From: Phytophthora quininea
Taxonomy: Eukaryota > Oomycota > Peronosporomycetes > Peronosporales > Peronosporaceae
Reading direction: 5' to 3'
Length of the DNA: 50,557 nucleotides
NCBI GenBank assembly: GCA_011947345.1
Contig: JAAVTG010000419.1
Coordinates: 1-50,557 of the forward strand
The position numbers were made by a program, and so were the translations under genes. Position 1 is the first letter of the stretch. Each line of letters opens with the position of its first letter. Positions 1 through 9,765 of the stretch are shown piece after piece. The notes beneath the pieces are model-generated. The model had not been told where the DNA came from. It was given only the letters and a program-made list of their open reading frames with translations, and did no database searches.

Positions 1-335
1 AAGACGCCGCCGCCTTTGTACATCTGCAGACGTTCCTGCAGGTTGTTACGGGAGTCTACGACCTGCGGGAGGAAGCGTCTGTCCAGGCCCAGCGCTAGGA
101 CCAATCGGCGCAGCGTTGCGGCTTGTTCATTAGCGTTCAGACACAGCACCAGACTGCGAGGCGAGCAGTAGAGCCGTACGAAGCTCGCCAGGACGCGCAG
201 CAGACCCAATCCGCGTCCTAAAACCAACACACCGTCCTGGCCGTAGAGCTCTTGCACAATTTCCTTCTCGTACGGCAGCCATCGTCCTGCTAGCGACGAG
301 ATCAAGGCTTCGTCATCGCCGTCAGCTTGCTCCAT
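1..335 (-). CDS. XPF: XPF/ERCC4 (Rad1) repair endonuclease, N-terminal part, runs off the window
   Basis: Reading leftwards from the ATG at 335, 111 codons stay open to the window edge. The protein begins MEQADGDDEAL and has WLPYEKEIVQELYGQDG, then RGLGLLRVL, LVL.LNANE and, near the edge, a MYKGGGV turn. This order fits the N-terminal helicase-like domain of XPF/ERCC4/Rad1. Known of the family: with ERCC1 it forms the nuclease that cuts 5' of bulky lesions in nucleotide excision repair. The helicase-like core and the nuclease domain lie outside the window, so completeness cannot be judged. It is divergent from PAP2-A, with only 68 bp between the two proposed starts. Its first ~33 codons recur at 24180-24280 as the edge of a tandem duplication. 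The family call is firm; the start is the only ATG before upstream sequence that reads as non-coding. Confidence 0.85.
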   Translation of the reverse strand, partial: MEQADGDDEALISSLAGRWLPYEKEIVQELYGQDGVLVLGRGLGLLRVLASFVRLYCSPRSLVLCLNANEQAATLRRLVLALGLDRRFLPQVVDSRNNLQERLQMYKGGGV

Positions 336-403
336 TTTAGGTAGTGAACCCAAGTGACCTTTTTACAACGGCTGTACTAGTTTACAACGGCTGTAAAATT
401 AGG

Positions 404-1618
404 ATGAAAGTTGATAGTCAGACCAACATGGAGGCGGTGGATATTGAGGAAGATGGAGACGCTCTGGAGGATGTAGACGAGTACACGCTCATGATGGGGG
501 CCGGGAGAAGTCGACACCTGACGAGCAGCGTGACAGCGACCTACGACACATGCTGAAAGACTACCGCGTCTTTGAATTTAGCTGCACCGTCGTCATGTTC
601 GCTATGGCATCCTTCTTCGCCTACATCCCAGTACAAAAGCGTAAGCGATTGCCTAGATTCATAGAACTTATATTAAAGAAAGCTGCAGCTGATGCTGGCG
701 ACTTATCCTTTGCAGGTACTGTCCCGTATGTTGAAGTGCCGGTAAACTCGACGACTTCAATCTGGTCTAGAGACCCGACACTCAATGCCAAGTTGCTGGC
801 AGAACAAGGTCAGCATTGTGCAGACCTTAGCAATGACCATCGCTCTAATGCTCGAGTTTTCTACTTCTTTTTCTATTAGTGCCAACTGGATCGCTAGTGT
901 TGTTTGGAACTGTTATTCCGGTGGGAATCAACCTTCTCATGAACTTTGTGTTTCCTGTGACGTGGGGGTCAAGTTGATTCGACACGACACTCGCGACTTC
1001 TTGTTGACGTTGGCGCAGTCTACCTGTATGACCCAGTTGCTGACGGAGTTCACCAAGAACATGACGGGGCGATTTCGACCAAATTTCTATGCCATGTGCG
1101 GCTGGCAGTATGACGTTGTGTGGGACGGAGTGACGAATTTGTGCACAGACCCTGTCGGAGAGAAAGAAGGTCGCAAAAGCTTCCCTTCTGGACATGCTTC
1201 GTTCGCGTGGTCTACGATGCTTGTATTAACGGTGCGTACGATGCGTCTCATATCTTCGTAGCTGAGGTCGCCTGCTATAATGTTTCTGCGATGGTGTGTA
1301 CACAAACAGCTCTACCTACTAGGTCGGTCGCAACTCAACCACAAGAGTCGCAGTGAGTCGGCGGCACATGGCGCTCGGGCGATGGTGAAGTTGGTGCTCT
1401 GCTTCATCCCAACATTTGTTGCCTCGTGGGTGGCCATTACGCGGTCAATCGATGATTGGCACCACTACGCCGACATGTTAGCAGGCAGCATCATCGGCGC
1501 TGCGACTGCGTGCATCGCGTACAGCTACAACTATGGCTCTGTCTTCAGCTGGGAATCAGCTGGCATCCCTCGACAAGAATGCCACTTGCGCCGCCGATTG
1601 CGGAACCGCAGCATTTGA
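404..1618 (+). CDS. PAP2/lipid phosphate phosphatase, paralogue A (two single-base breaks)
   Basis: Exons are 404-640, 716-808, 880-1231 and 1310-1618, with GT-AG introns of 75, 71 and 78 nt. The protein carries the full PAP2 signature: KNMTGRFRP, FPSGH, and TRSIDDWHHYAD, which supplies the catalytic His and Asp. Known of the family: six-helix membrane enzymes that remove phosphate from phosphatidic acid and related lipids. Two breaks are visible. In exon 1 the frame jumps at a run of five G near 496-500, which also occurs in copy A'. In exon 3 one base is missing at 963-968 relative to A', leaving 352 nt where every intact paralogue has 353. Adding one base at each site gives 331 codons including the stop. 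Unlike B, C, E and F there is no fifth exon; the frame stops at 1618. The start is chosen as the first ATG in the exon-1 frame; 428-430 is an alternative. Confidence 0.7.
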
Positions 1619-1925
1619 GGGACCAAACCATAAATATTCCTCGCATGCTTTTTCACCGATATCCTCCTACCAGCTAAGCTGTGTACAGGTGCACTTCATA
1701 ATGAAACTGGGCTGTTCAAATAATAATATTCTCTGCTCCCACCAGCGTCATCGCTAGTCGCCATCTTCAGAAACCGCCGAAAGGTCGTCCACCACACACC
1801 GAAATCGATCGGTGCTTGGCAAGGACGATACGAGGCTTGAGATTAAACTATGATGCCTGGCGAAAAGAACGAAATCAACTTTATGAAATCCAGCAAGCTA
1901 ACTGCTGGCAAATGCAAGTCGTCGA
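1619..1925. other. Convergent intergenic region between PAP2-A and PAP2-B
   Basis: About 300 bp between two genes that end towards each other. I see no ORF, RNA gene or repeat of note. The same stretch lies at 30420-30727 in the duplicate. Confidence 0.6.
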
Positions 1926-3270
1926 CTAATTACCATTCGTGGTGCGGTTGTGGACATTCATCACATATTCGTTCTGGGCTTTTGCCCGCCCCATTTCGCT
2001 GCTTGTGTCCGTTGCCATGGACCCGCTGCTGCTTGTGTACGTCATGTTGCTTCGGCTCGAGGCGAGCTTATCCTGCACAGCATTTTCACAGCTTGGTTAA
2101 AAATGTCGACTCAATATGGCACATTGGCCACTGACTCACCTTGCAATGCATGTGACACTGCTGCAAGGGAACACCCGCATTGTCGCTGCTGAAGACGGAA
2201 GCGTAATTGTAGCTGTAGGCAATGCAAGCCGAGGTGGCGCCAATGATGCTGCCCGCCAGAATATCAGCGTAGTGATGCCAGTTGTCGATGGAGCGTGTGA
2301 CTGCCACCCATGCCGCCAGAAACGATGGAATAAAGCAGAAAAACAGCTTCAGCGTCTTGCGGCCACCCCTTGCCATGGTTTCGCTTCGATTCTGGCAATT
2401 CAGGGTCGATCGTCCCAACAAATAGAGCTGCAGGCGAAGAGAAAAACACAATCAGATCATCAGATCACCACAATGCACTACATTGCGACAGAAGACGATA
2501 CGTACCGTAAGCACCAGCGTCGTCGACCACGCAAAGGAAGCATGGCCTGACGGGAAGCTTTTGCGTCCTTCCTTCTCGCCCGCTGCGTCCTGGCACAAGT
2601 TGGTCACTCCGTCCCACACGGCGTCGTAGTCCCACTTGCACATGTCGTAGAAGCACGGACGGAACCTGCCCGTCATGTTCTTGGTGAACTGCGTCAACAG
2701 CGTGGCCATACTCGTCGACTGCACGATAGTCAGCAGGAAGTCGCGCGTGTCGTGCGGGATGATGCGCACACTGTGGAATTTCGGCAGCGCGTAGTTGATG
2801 AACAAGTTGATAATCACCGGCGCGCCGCCACCAATCCCTACCAACGCGTACATCGGCACTGCAAAACGTGAAACTCACAATCGGTTATCCCAAAGTATCC
2901 ATATTGACGCTAAAACTTGCAGCCCTACCTTGCTGCGTGTGCTCCTTGTTGTTGATCGTCGGGTCCCGCGCCCAGACTGTCGCCGTAGCGTTTAACCTCA
3001 CTTCGATGTTGGGGATGTCACCTGCAGCACCCCGCATTTTGCGTCAGTTACTCAAATCCCCATCCAATCTTAATCCGTGTTTACTAAAAGCCGCGTACGC
3101 TGGGCCACCTGGATCTTGGCGAAGAAGAGCGCAAAGCCATACATGAGCACGGAGATGGCGAACTCGGCCAATCGATAGTCGCGCACGATGCGTTGCCACT
3201 TTCCCGCGGCGGGACGAGCCTCGGCACCGGCGAGCGTGGGCAGCTCGGCCACCGACGTGATCGACTCCAT
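1926..3270 (-). CDS. PAP2/lipid phosphate phosphatase, paralogue B (intact)
   Basis: The CDS is complement(join(1926..2072, 2140..2427, 2506..2858, 2929..3021, 3099..3270)): 1053 nt, 350 aa, in frame with GT-AG introns of 67-78 nt. The first PAP2 motif K-NMTGRF-RP is at about residues 148-156, FPSGH at about 190-194, and R-SIDNW-H-HYA-D at about 251-261. The N-terminal arm leads into KWQRIVRDYR, the family's junction before membrane helix 1. The last exon encodes a Ser/Thr-rich tail with no motif I know, probably cytosolic (inference). The start at 3270 is preferred over a longer upstream frame because an Inr-like promoter lies at 3345-3363, inside that frame. Substrate preference cannot be read from the sequence. 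The near-identical copy B' is at 30728-32061. Confidence 0.88.
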
Positions 3271-3344
3271 GAACGGCACGTCGCTCGCGTTGCTGGACGC
3301 AGCGCGCAGTCGGGAATGCGTCTCCGTGGTGCTGCTTCGCGGCT

Positions 3345-3363
3345 GGTAACGCGCGAAATGAGG
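3345..3363 (-). promoter_or_regulatory. Oomycete Inr-like core promoter of PAP2-B
   Basis: On the minus strand the site reads CCTCATTTCGCGCGTTACC; the first half fits the Inr consensus GCTCATTYYNCAWTTT well and the second half less so. It lies 75 bp before the proposed ATG at 3270 and is repeated at 32136-32154 before B'. Confidence 0.45.
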
Positions 3364-3476
3364 GGCTTCCTCCACCCGCTTCTCCTTCGCTTCTGACGGG
3401 GCTCGAGCTCGAGCGCCAGACGACAGGCGATATCCGCGACCTAACGAACACAGAGCAGAAAATATGCAAGTGGCGG

Positions 3477-3799
3477 GCCATCCTGCTGCCCTCCTCCTTC
3501 CAGTGAGCGGCGTGGTGCGCTGGCGTCGCCATCGTCGCCACCAGTGCGTCGGTGTCGGCTCCTCCAGTGCGTTGGCATCGGTTCCTCCATAACTACTGCA
3601 ACTACGCGTCCGATGAGTGCCGGTGTCGAACTTCGAAAAGCTGGCGCCGGAGAGCAGCAACTTCTGCGTCTCGTTGTCGGCGCTGGCGGTCAAGCGCCGA
3701 CTCGAGCCGACGTTGCTCCTGGCGAAACACAAGTCGTAGGGCCTTGAGATGCTGCTCGTGCGCCGCCGCTTCGTGTTCTCGGGCGCCTGTAGCTGCTCT
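3477..3799. other. Unit-1-specific sequence, no gene seen
   Basis: Homology with unit 2 stops at 3476. Open frames here are GC-driven and match no family. This is the left edge of 6.3 kb (3477-9760) absent from unit 2. Confidence 0.4.
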
Positions 3800-4706
3800 C
3801 TATGCAGTTTCTGTTAAGAGTACTTCCACCTCGTCCTGTGCGAGCGCCGCTTGCCGGTGCCGAGATTCTTCCTCGGCCCAGCGCAGCTCTACTTGCCGGG
3901 CCTGCGCGTCACGGTTGAACAGGACTCGCTGGGCTGTCACGAGTCGCACCACCTCCTCCATCCTTGCAACGCGCTCCATCTCCGCTCGCGCCAACAACCG
4001 AAGGCCACGCAGCCGCGCTTCCGCCTCACGCCCAAGCTGATGTCCTTGGAACCGCCGGCGTTCGGCACGTCGCTGACGACGCTCAACCCGTAACTCTTCG
4101 AGATTCGCCAGCAGCACTTGCAGCTCGTCCAGCGCCAACTGCTCTGCAACCTCATGTAGAATAGCTATTACGACATCTCTATCAGTATAAGTGAAGAACT
4201 CTACCCGCTGTGCTCCAGTAAACTCATTGACTCGGACGCGTAGATCCCTTCCGGCCAGCAGATTGCCGACGGTCATTTCGACGGCAGGTAGCAGGTCAGG
4301 TCGAAACCCGACCAAGACCGCTTCAACGTGCAGGCGCCGGTCGTCGCCGGCGTGGCGCAGGAACCGTCCAAGGTCAGCAGTCGCATAAAGCCCTCTAACC
4401 CGCCCCCTTAGTGTTGAGCTTCCCCATTCCCAGTCCGCCCAAACTTACAGCGGGGCCGTCTCCGGTCGGTCCCCCAGGTGGATCTGGGCGACGGCCCTGT
4501 AGCGAGGTGCAAATCCTGGCAAGCGCACCAAGTACACGCCAGGGACCGTCGGCACCAGATCCATGCTGGTGGACCCACCGAGGTCGATGACCCTGGGGAC
4601 GAACGGGAGACGAGCGAGGCACGAGGGGGAAGAGCGGGGGAGGGCCGACATAGTGGCCGCTGGTCGGGTCGAATCCGTTGGGTGGGTCGAACCCCACAAG
4701 GGCCAT
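3800..4706 (-). CDS. Orphan two-exon gene, charged C-terminal half, function unknown
   Basis: I do not recognise the family. The model is exon 1 4449-4706, a 54-nt intron 4395-4448 with a perfect GTAAGT donor, and exon 2 3800-4394. The protein begins MALVGFDPPNGFDP. A middle part has YLVRLPGFAPRYRAVAQIHL and GLYATADLGRFLRHAGDD. From about residue 150 it is rich in Glu, Arg, Ala and Leu (LEELRVERRQRRAERRRF) and probably forms a long helix or coiled coil. Exon 1 shifts frame between two runs of five C near 4618-4650; one extra base at each run makes 285 codons including the stop. A strong Inr match at 4763-4778 and the good intron suggest a real host gene rather than a transposon scrap. Unit 2 has no copy. 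Confidence 0.5.
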
Positions 4707-4762
4707 GGCGGGGTAGGTTGGTGGGGCAAGGAGGTAGGGGGCTGTGTTGCGTGGAGGGCAGC

Positions 4763-4778
4763 AAATTTGAGAGTGAGC
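4763..4778 (-). promoter_or_regulatory. Oomycete Inr-like core promoter of the orphan gene
   Basis: The minus strand reads GCTCACTCTCAAATTT, 14 of 16 positions of GCTCATTYYNCAWTTT, 57 bp before the ATG at 4706. Confidence 0.5.
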
Positions 4779-5495
4779 GCTCGGCCACCAGGGCAGGACT
4801 CGTACTGTTGAGATGCATAGGATAAGATAGGTGGCATGTTGGCAGCTGCTTCTTGGCTGCAACCAAGTCAAATAACCTTTGGATTCTACTCGAGCAAGTA
4901 GTTAAAACCTCAACGTAGGAGGACAATTCTTGGCAGGCTGTGTCCAACTCAATCTAGGCCATTCTAAATGTGTCCATATCTTGTCCATATGATAACACAG
5001 ACAGTACACGTCCTGTACAAAAATGCTCAACTCGTAATAACGTATGGAAAACTATTTTGTTATAAATAAACTCATTTATAACTGTTCTACCTTTTCCTCG
5101 TCTATAACAACCTTAACCCTAAGTACTGTTCTGGTCTACTGAGACTAGCAATACTTTAAAACTGATATGGGCTAGTTCGAGAAAAAAGATATACAGGCTT
5201 CATCGCCTATAGAGAACAGCAGTGATACCTAAGAATTCCGGATATTACCGGATACCAGCACAGCCGGTCCACTATTAATATACGCCAACCTTGGCACCAT
5301 CACTCTCAGTCACTCAAATACTCGACTGGAGAACTTCCACCACACCACATCCTCCTCATTTCTTTTGGCGAGCCTGGCGCACTTCGGGCCTCATCGTTGG
5401 ACGGGACCTGGTCTCGGTCGCGCTGGCGGCCCTCGGCATAGCTTTTTCGGACGCAGCAATGTGCCGGTCACGCCCAACGACAAGTGCAAGCGATG
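4779..5495. other. AT-richer intergenic stretch, no gene seen
   Basis: Seven hundred bases with a drop in GC around 4950-5290 and no frame that resembles a protein. It lies between the orphan gene and a helicase scrap. Confidence 0.4.
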
Positions 5496-5772
5496 CACCA
5501 AGCTACTTGCGAACACAACGTCGCGTTTGATGGCCTCGGAGGCGACCGCCATCTTGCGGTACAGTTGCCGGTCGCCAATAACACGAGCGGCGTTGCGAAC
5601 TTCGCGACAAACTTCGTCCAGACGGGTGATACAGCGCACAATGGACCCTCCCAGGACGTCTGTAAGCTCTCACAAACTGCTTGAAGGGCATACCACGAGC
5701 CCATTCGTACACAACTTCCGTCAAGCCAAAGTTGAGCGCTCCCTTGCAGTACACGGCGGGGTCAATCTCCAA
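5496..5772 (-). pseudogene. Ski2/Mtr4-like RNA helicase, C-terminal fragment
   Basis: The minus strand encodes EVVYEWARGMPFKQFV and, after a frame jump near 5660, ELTDVLGGSIVRCITRLDEV, then REVRNAARVIGD and IKRDVVFASSLV. This is the order of the C-terminal helical (DSHCT) domain of Ski2/Mtr4 exosome-cofactor helicases, which normally lies at the end of a ~1000-residue protein. Only about 90 residues are present. There is no helicase core upstream, and downstream the frame runs on without the usual short end. The frame change is not a simple one-base loss. I read it as a dead fragment carried into this interval; a live gene with distant exons is unlikely. Confidence 0.65.
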
Positions 5773-6004
5773 GTGCTACTCCAATTGAATTAAACCAAGT
5801 GACTCTGCGATGTTCTTGACCGCCTGCGATCATGATCAACAAGCTCGGCCCAAACCAAGTAGCAGCAGCGCATTCGATATCGCTATTGTTGGTTGCAGCT
5901 CGTCCGCCGCCATGACTCGGAGTTAACAGGTAAGTGGACGGGGATTTCAATGCCGCATCGGATTTTTTTCTCTCAGTTGAGTAGACCCCGCAAGACCCCG
6001 AGTC

Positions 6005-6674
6005 TGTCGTGTGTTGCTGGCTAAGAAGGCCGACTTGGAGGGTCTTTCCGAGGTACAGATAACACAACGACTGATAGACGAAGTGCTGGCAAAATGCCAA
6101 CAGCTTTTGTTTCGTCTCGACGTTGGGGCAGCTTTTGTTGGACGGCTTCGGTCCTCCTGTCGGACAGTTTTTGAGGTATGTTCGGGTTGTTAGTCAACAA
6201 GACAAACTGACGGCCAGCTTTGCAGCTGGATTTGGGCCCTGGATGCGTTGAAGGCATCGGATCGCGCCGTGGTAAGGCGAACTCGTGGCGAACAAGTTTT
6301 TGACGGTCAGAACGATGCTTTGTGTTGGTCGCAAGCTTTGTGGAGTTGGTGGCCGAGCAGCAACAAGTATCTTTTGGATAGTCGGATGTGGGCTTCCTCA
6401 GCTGCTCGTGTGTCGCTTCTGGCAGGTTGTTCTCGGTGGCATTCCGCCATTCTCCAACTCGCGCGGTCTCCGCTACACGTTCGACGAGATGCCTTCGACG
6501 CATTCGAATTCGGTGCGATGGACGATGGACTTCGCCCTGCACACGTACGCTCGACCAGCTGGAGATCCTGCAAGTGCTGCTGCAACACGGCCTCGCACCG
6601 ATGCAACCGCTCGATTGGACAATGACTTTGGTCATGGATAAGAACTGGGCACCTGTCTCCATTTTGCGGCTGAA
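6005..6674 (+). pseudogene. Ankyrin-repeat protein, 5' part, cut by a LINE
   Basis: One exon (about 6005-6175) encodes a helical stretch with LIDEVLAKCQQLLFRLDVG. A short intron (6176-6217 by the best frame fit) leads to an exon with WALDALKASDRAVVRRTRGE. After a frame change near 6560 comes LDQLEILQVLLQHGLAP, an ankyrin-type helix pair, and then DKNWAP at the insertion point. The reading resumes at 9196 after the LINE with LHFAAESGHVQIVKFLV, which completes the repeat. The gene is therefore split and also carries frame changes. The first exon's upstream splice site (6000-6005) is a guess. The helical N-terminus belongs to no domain I can name. Confidence 0.55.
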
Positions 6675-9092
6675 TGTAGAAGTCAAGATTTTGTCGCGTG
6701 TACTTGTAGATCGCCTCCGCCCGTTGATGACAAAGTTGGTACATGGGCGGCGAATAGATCAGCAAGTAATGTTAGTTCGCGATCTCCAGTATTTGATGAC
6801 ATCTCAAAACCACAAAGGACTAGCAACATTTTTGGATTTTGCTAAAGCCTACGACAGAGTGAATCGCCAATACCTTTTCCGTGTACTTGAACGCCAAGGT
6901 TTTGGAGCGCGCTTCCTGTCATGGATCAAGCTGATGTACACAGAATCTGAGTGCTGACTCATGATAAATGGATGGGCTCAAGACTCCTTGACACCTGGTC
7001 GAGGGGTTAAGCAGGGTGATCCATTATCCCCGTATCTATTCGCTCTCTCCCTGGAACCGCTTGGCAATCTCTTACGAGCACATCGGAACCTAGGAGTTCG
7101 CGTAGATCAAGATGTATGCATACCAGTAGCCTTCTTCGCTGATGACACAGTGTTATTCGCAAAAGGAAAACGTCAGCTAAAAGAACAACTCCAACTTGTG
7201 GAGACGTATTGCGCAGGCTCTGGGGCCCAACTGAACCAAGCTAAAAAAGCGTGATAATGAGTCTTAACAACAGGTACTCAGCACCGACCATTGAACCACT
7301 ACGCACTCTGGTACGCGGTGAAACAACGCGTTATCTCGGTATTCCATTCGGCAATTTTGATATCTCCACAGTGCTTGCGAATCAACTGGACAAAAGTTGA
7401 TAACACGGTTGAAGCTTTGGCAAGGTAGAGCAAGAACCCTGGTTGGGCGAAGACTGATTGCACAAGCAGAGATTTTATCACTACTCTGGTATTTTACAGC
7501 CACCGTGACGATTCCAACTCGGTTTATAAATCGCTGGCAAGGAATTGTTAATCGATATGTACTGTACAACCGAGTGAGCGTTGGGAAAGCAGGAATAAGT
7601 ATTGTTAAGAAAGGATTAGCTGCACGACCCCGGGAAGCGGATGGTATTGGGGTTCCTGTCGTGAAGATGATTATCCAGCGTCAGCACTTCCAACTTCTGC
7701 AGAAAATTGTAGCTATGATTAGCGCTGCTACTCCTAGAGATGATGATGTATGGTATCGTCCACTGTTGACAATGCTCCAACGACGATATGGCAAATTCGC
7801 GCGACCTGCTTCGGGTGATTTTCTGCTCCAAGAACCTCCGAAGCCAGCAGGATGGAGGACTACAATGCTCCCCTTGTGGTGGCGGCATGTTTTGAAGGAG
7901 TGGAACCGTATTCAATGGCCAAGTCGAACGTCTCCACACCAAAGTAGAACCAATACGTTGCAGTTCGTGCTATCTAGTCTGATATGGTGGAGCAAGGTAC
8001 CAGCGTTTCACTTTTTGTACGCTCGCGGAGCCACCAGATTCTCGAAGCCTCTTAGCGCAGGATCCATAAAATTTCGCAATTTATGCCGCGCACTTGCAGA
8101 ACACCAATTTTGGTGTTTTGCAGACTTCCTGGATGGTAATCGCTGTTGGCCGTCGTCCACTACTTTTTCACTAAAGTATGTTCAGCGCTTCATCCTACCC
8201 GTGGATCCCAAATTGTTCTGCAGGATATATTTCGGCTTTATCATCAGTTGACGCAAGTTTTTATCGTGTTCTACCGGATCCTGAATCTGGGGGTATTCGA
8301 GTTGTGGCAATTTCAAACACACCACCAGTATTTGGAGTAAACGTTAATGGATTGGTTCCAACTGAGCCAAAGGCGCGCTTCTTCCCATACTTGCGACTTC
8401 AAGATTGGACAAAACTCCTTCAAAAGTACCAGATATGGTTCATCATCCGATGGAAGATTTAGGGTGCCCTAGACAACGCGTTCATCAAACATTGTCGAGC
8501 TTCCTATCACTTCGTGGGTTTCTCCTACCTGTGGTCCATGACATAATGCTGCGCCTGTACTTTGGTGATTTGACTGTGGGCTCGCGGCTTTACTTTCTGA
8601 GATCGCTGGACCCAAACATTCAACAATGTGTTCGTCCTACGTGTCAAGCTATCGAAACGGTTGAGCACTGCTTTTATACGTGCCCAGCCTTGAAAGAAAT
8701 GTGGCGCCAAGTGTGGGCTCCGTGGTCATCAGTCTTCCGACCATTTCTAAGCTGGCGGCTGTTGCTTTTCCCAAAGCTACAAGATATCCGCACAAGATGG
8801 AGAGAGAAGCAAAAAGAATTGCTGCTTCTTTGGAAAGTGCAAACTGCTATTGTTTTCCACGCCACATGGAGATTGCGAAACGACATTCATTTCCGTGAGA
8901 CGAAGGCAGAAATGCCTAACGTTGCTAATCTGCAAAGTTCCTAAGATGCACTACCAATTCATTTACCAGCATGCGACGGATCTTCATTGCGATTCCTCAG
9001 CGATTGCAGAACTAATCCGGCAATTGGGGTTTGATCCTCCGAAGGACATTCTTCTAGAACAGCCGCAGAGTATTTGGATCCCGCGAGTTTAG
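6675..9092 (+). pseudogene. LINE ORF2 remnant: reverse transcriptase and C-terminal zinc-binding region
   Basis: Reverse transcriptase motifs appear in order: FLDFAKAYDRVN (motif A, about 6833), GVKQGDPLSPYLFAL (motif B, about 7003) and AFFADDTVLF (motif C with the catalytic FADD, about 7132). A TGA at 6955 and TGATAATGA near 7252 break the frame, and two more frame changes follow. Downstream, 7397-8251 encodes the thumb and connection region. The 8405-8944 part has CVRPTC, ETVEHCFYTCPALKEMW, the C..C...H...C pattern of the zf-RVT domain at the end of plant- and oomycete-type LINE proteins. Because it lacks its 5' end and carries stops, it cannot be active. Confidence 0.75.
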
Positions 9093-9195
9093 CTGAAATC
9101 TGCGACTGGATTCTTGATTAGATAGATTGTCTAAGCTACACCTTCCAGACGAGAGAATCCGCTAACTAGTTAATCAAATCATTTCAACTCAACAA
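6675..9195 (+). mobile_element. 5'-truncated non-LTR retrotransposon (LINE) with 18-bp target duplication
   Basis: The element is flanked by an identical 18-mer, CTCCATTTTGCGGCTGAA, at 6657-6674 and 9196-9213, the expected footprint of target-primed insertion. It starts inside the reverse transcriptase domain (VEVKILSRVLVDRLRP), so the 5' end and any endonuclease are missing. The 3' end has no poly(A); it ends in CAACTCAACAA. It lies in the sense orientation within the ankyrin gene. Confidence 0.75.
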
Positions 9196-9765
9196 CTCCA
9201 TTTTGCGGCTGAAAGCGGCCACGTCCAAATCGTCAAGTTCCTGGTCACGGCAGCAGCGCTCGATCTCGACAAGCGGACGCAGGGGCTTCAAGAGATCGAC
9301 GCCTTGCACTTGGCTGCTCGCCTTGGTCGAGTGGACGTCGTCCGGTTCTTGGCTATGAGATTTGAAGTTGATGTGAATGCTCAAGATGTGTACGGAATGA
9401 CGCCACTGCACCACGCCTGCGACTATCCTAACGCTGAGACTGGAGAGAAACGATCACCACCGACGTAGTATCTGTCGGATGCCGCCCATGTGGATGTGGT
9501 CAATGCTCTGGTCCGTGCAGGCGCAGCGATCGATATCCGACGTTCCAGTGATCGTGCTACAGCCTTGAAATGCGCTCTCCGTCACGGCCACTTCTGGGTT
9601 GTTCGAACGCTTGTAGACCACAGCGCGTACACTAGTGTGGCCAAGTGGGTCCACAAGATCAAGTCTCTGCTACCTTCTCCATCCTGGCTGAACGATCCAA
9701 CTCGATACTCCGAACCAGTAGTGACGAAATCCAAGATGAGTAAACACTTTTGGTCGCGACGATAG
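9196..9765 (+). pseudogene. Ankyrin-repeat protein, 3' part, after the LINE
   Basis: Three to four ankyrin repeats are readable: LHFAAESGHVQIVKFLV, then ALHLAARLGRVDVVRFLA, then MTPLHHACDYPN, then HVDVVNALVRAGAAID with ALKCALRHGHFWVVRTLVDH. The frame has a TAG at 9466 between repeats and then stays open to 9765. The end coincides within a few bases with the point where duplication homology to PAP2-C begins (9761), so the native C-terminus may have been lost at that junction. It continues the protein begun at 6005. Ankyrin repeats mediate protein binding; no partner domain such as a kinase is visible. Confidence 0.65.

Larger units (their letters stand above)
235..3476. repeat. Segmental duplication, unit 1 left block (XPF start, PAP2-A, PAP2-B)
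   Basis: This block is nearly identical to 24180-32267 once the two elements inserted in the second copy are removed. Homology starts inside XPF codon ~34 (235 matches 24180) and ends upstream of PAP2-B (3476 matches 32267). The differences seen are scattered substitutions and small indels, for example 12 bp in intron 2 of B. Unit 1 carries the long XPF frame, so it probably holds the original left end. Confidence 0.9.

Noticed and set aside
3070..3732. Long minus-strand frame that would add about 150 residues to the N-terminus of PAP2-B
   Set aside because: An Inr-like promoter lies within it, the extra part is Arg/Ser-rich low complexity, and the frame is not conserved upstream of 32267 in B'.
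6021..6686. 221-codon minus-strand frame opposite the ankyrin gene
   Set aside because: Composition-driven antisense of the ankyrin exons; no domain, and the plus strand has readable helices.
6655..6700. Reading WAPVSILRLNVEVK as the native start of the LINE RT block
   Set aside because: The first part is the ankyrin repeat plus the 18-bp target duplication; the resemblance to the usual WRPISLLN of LINEs is a coincidence of the insertion point.
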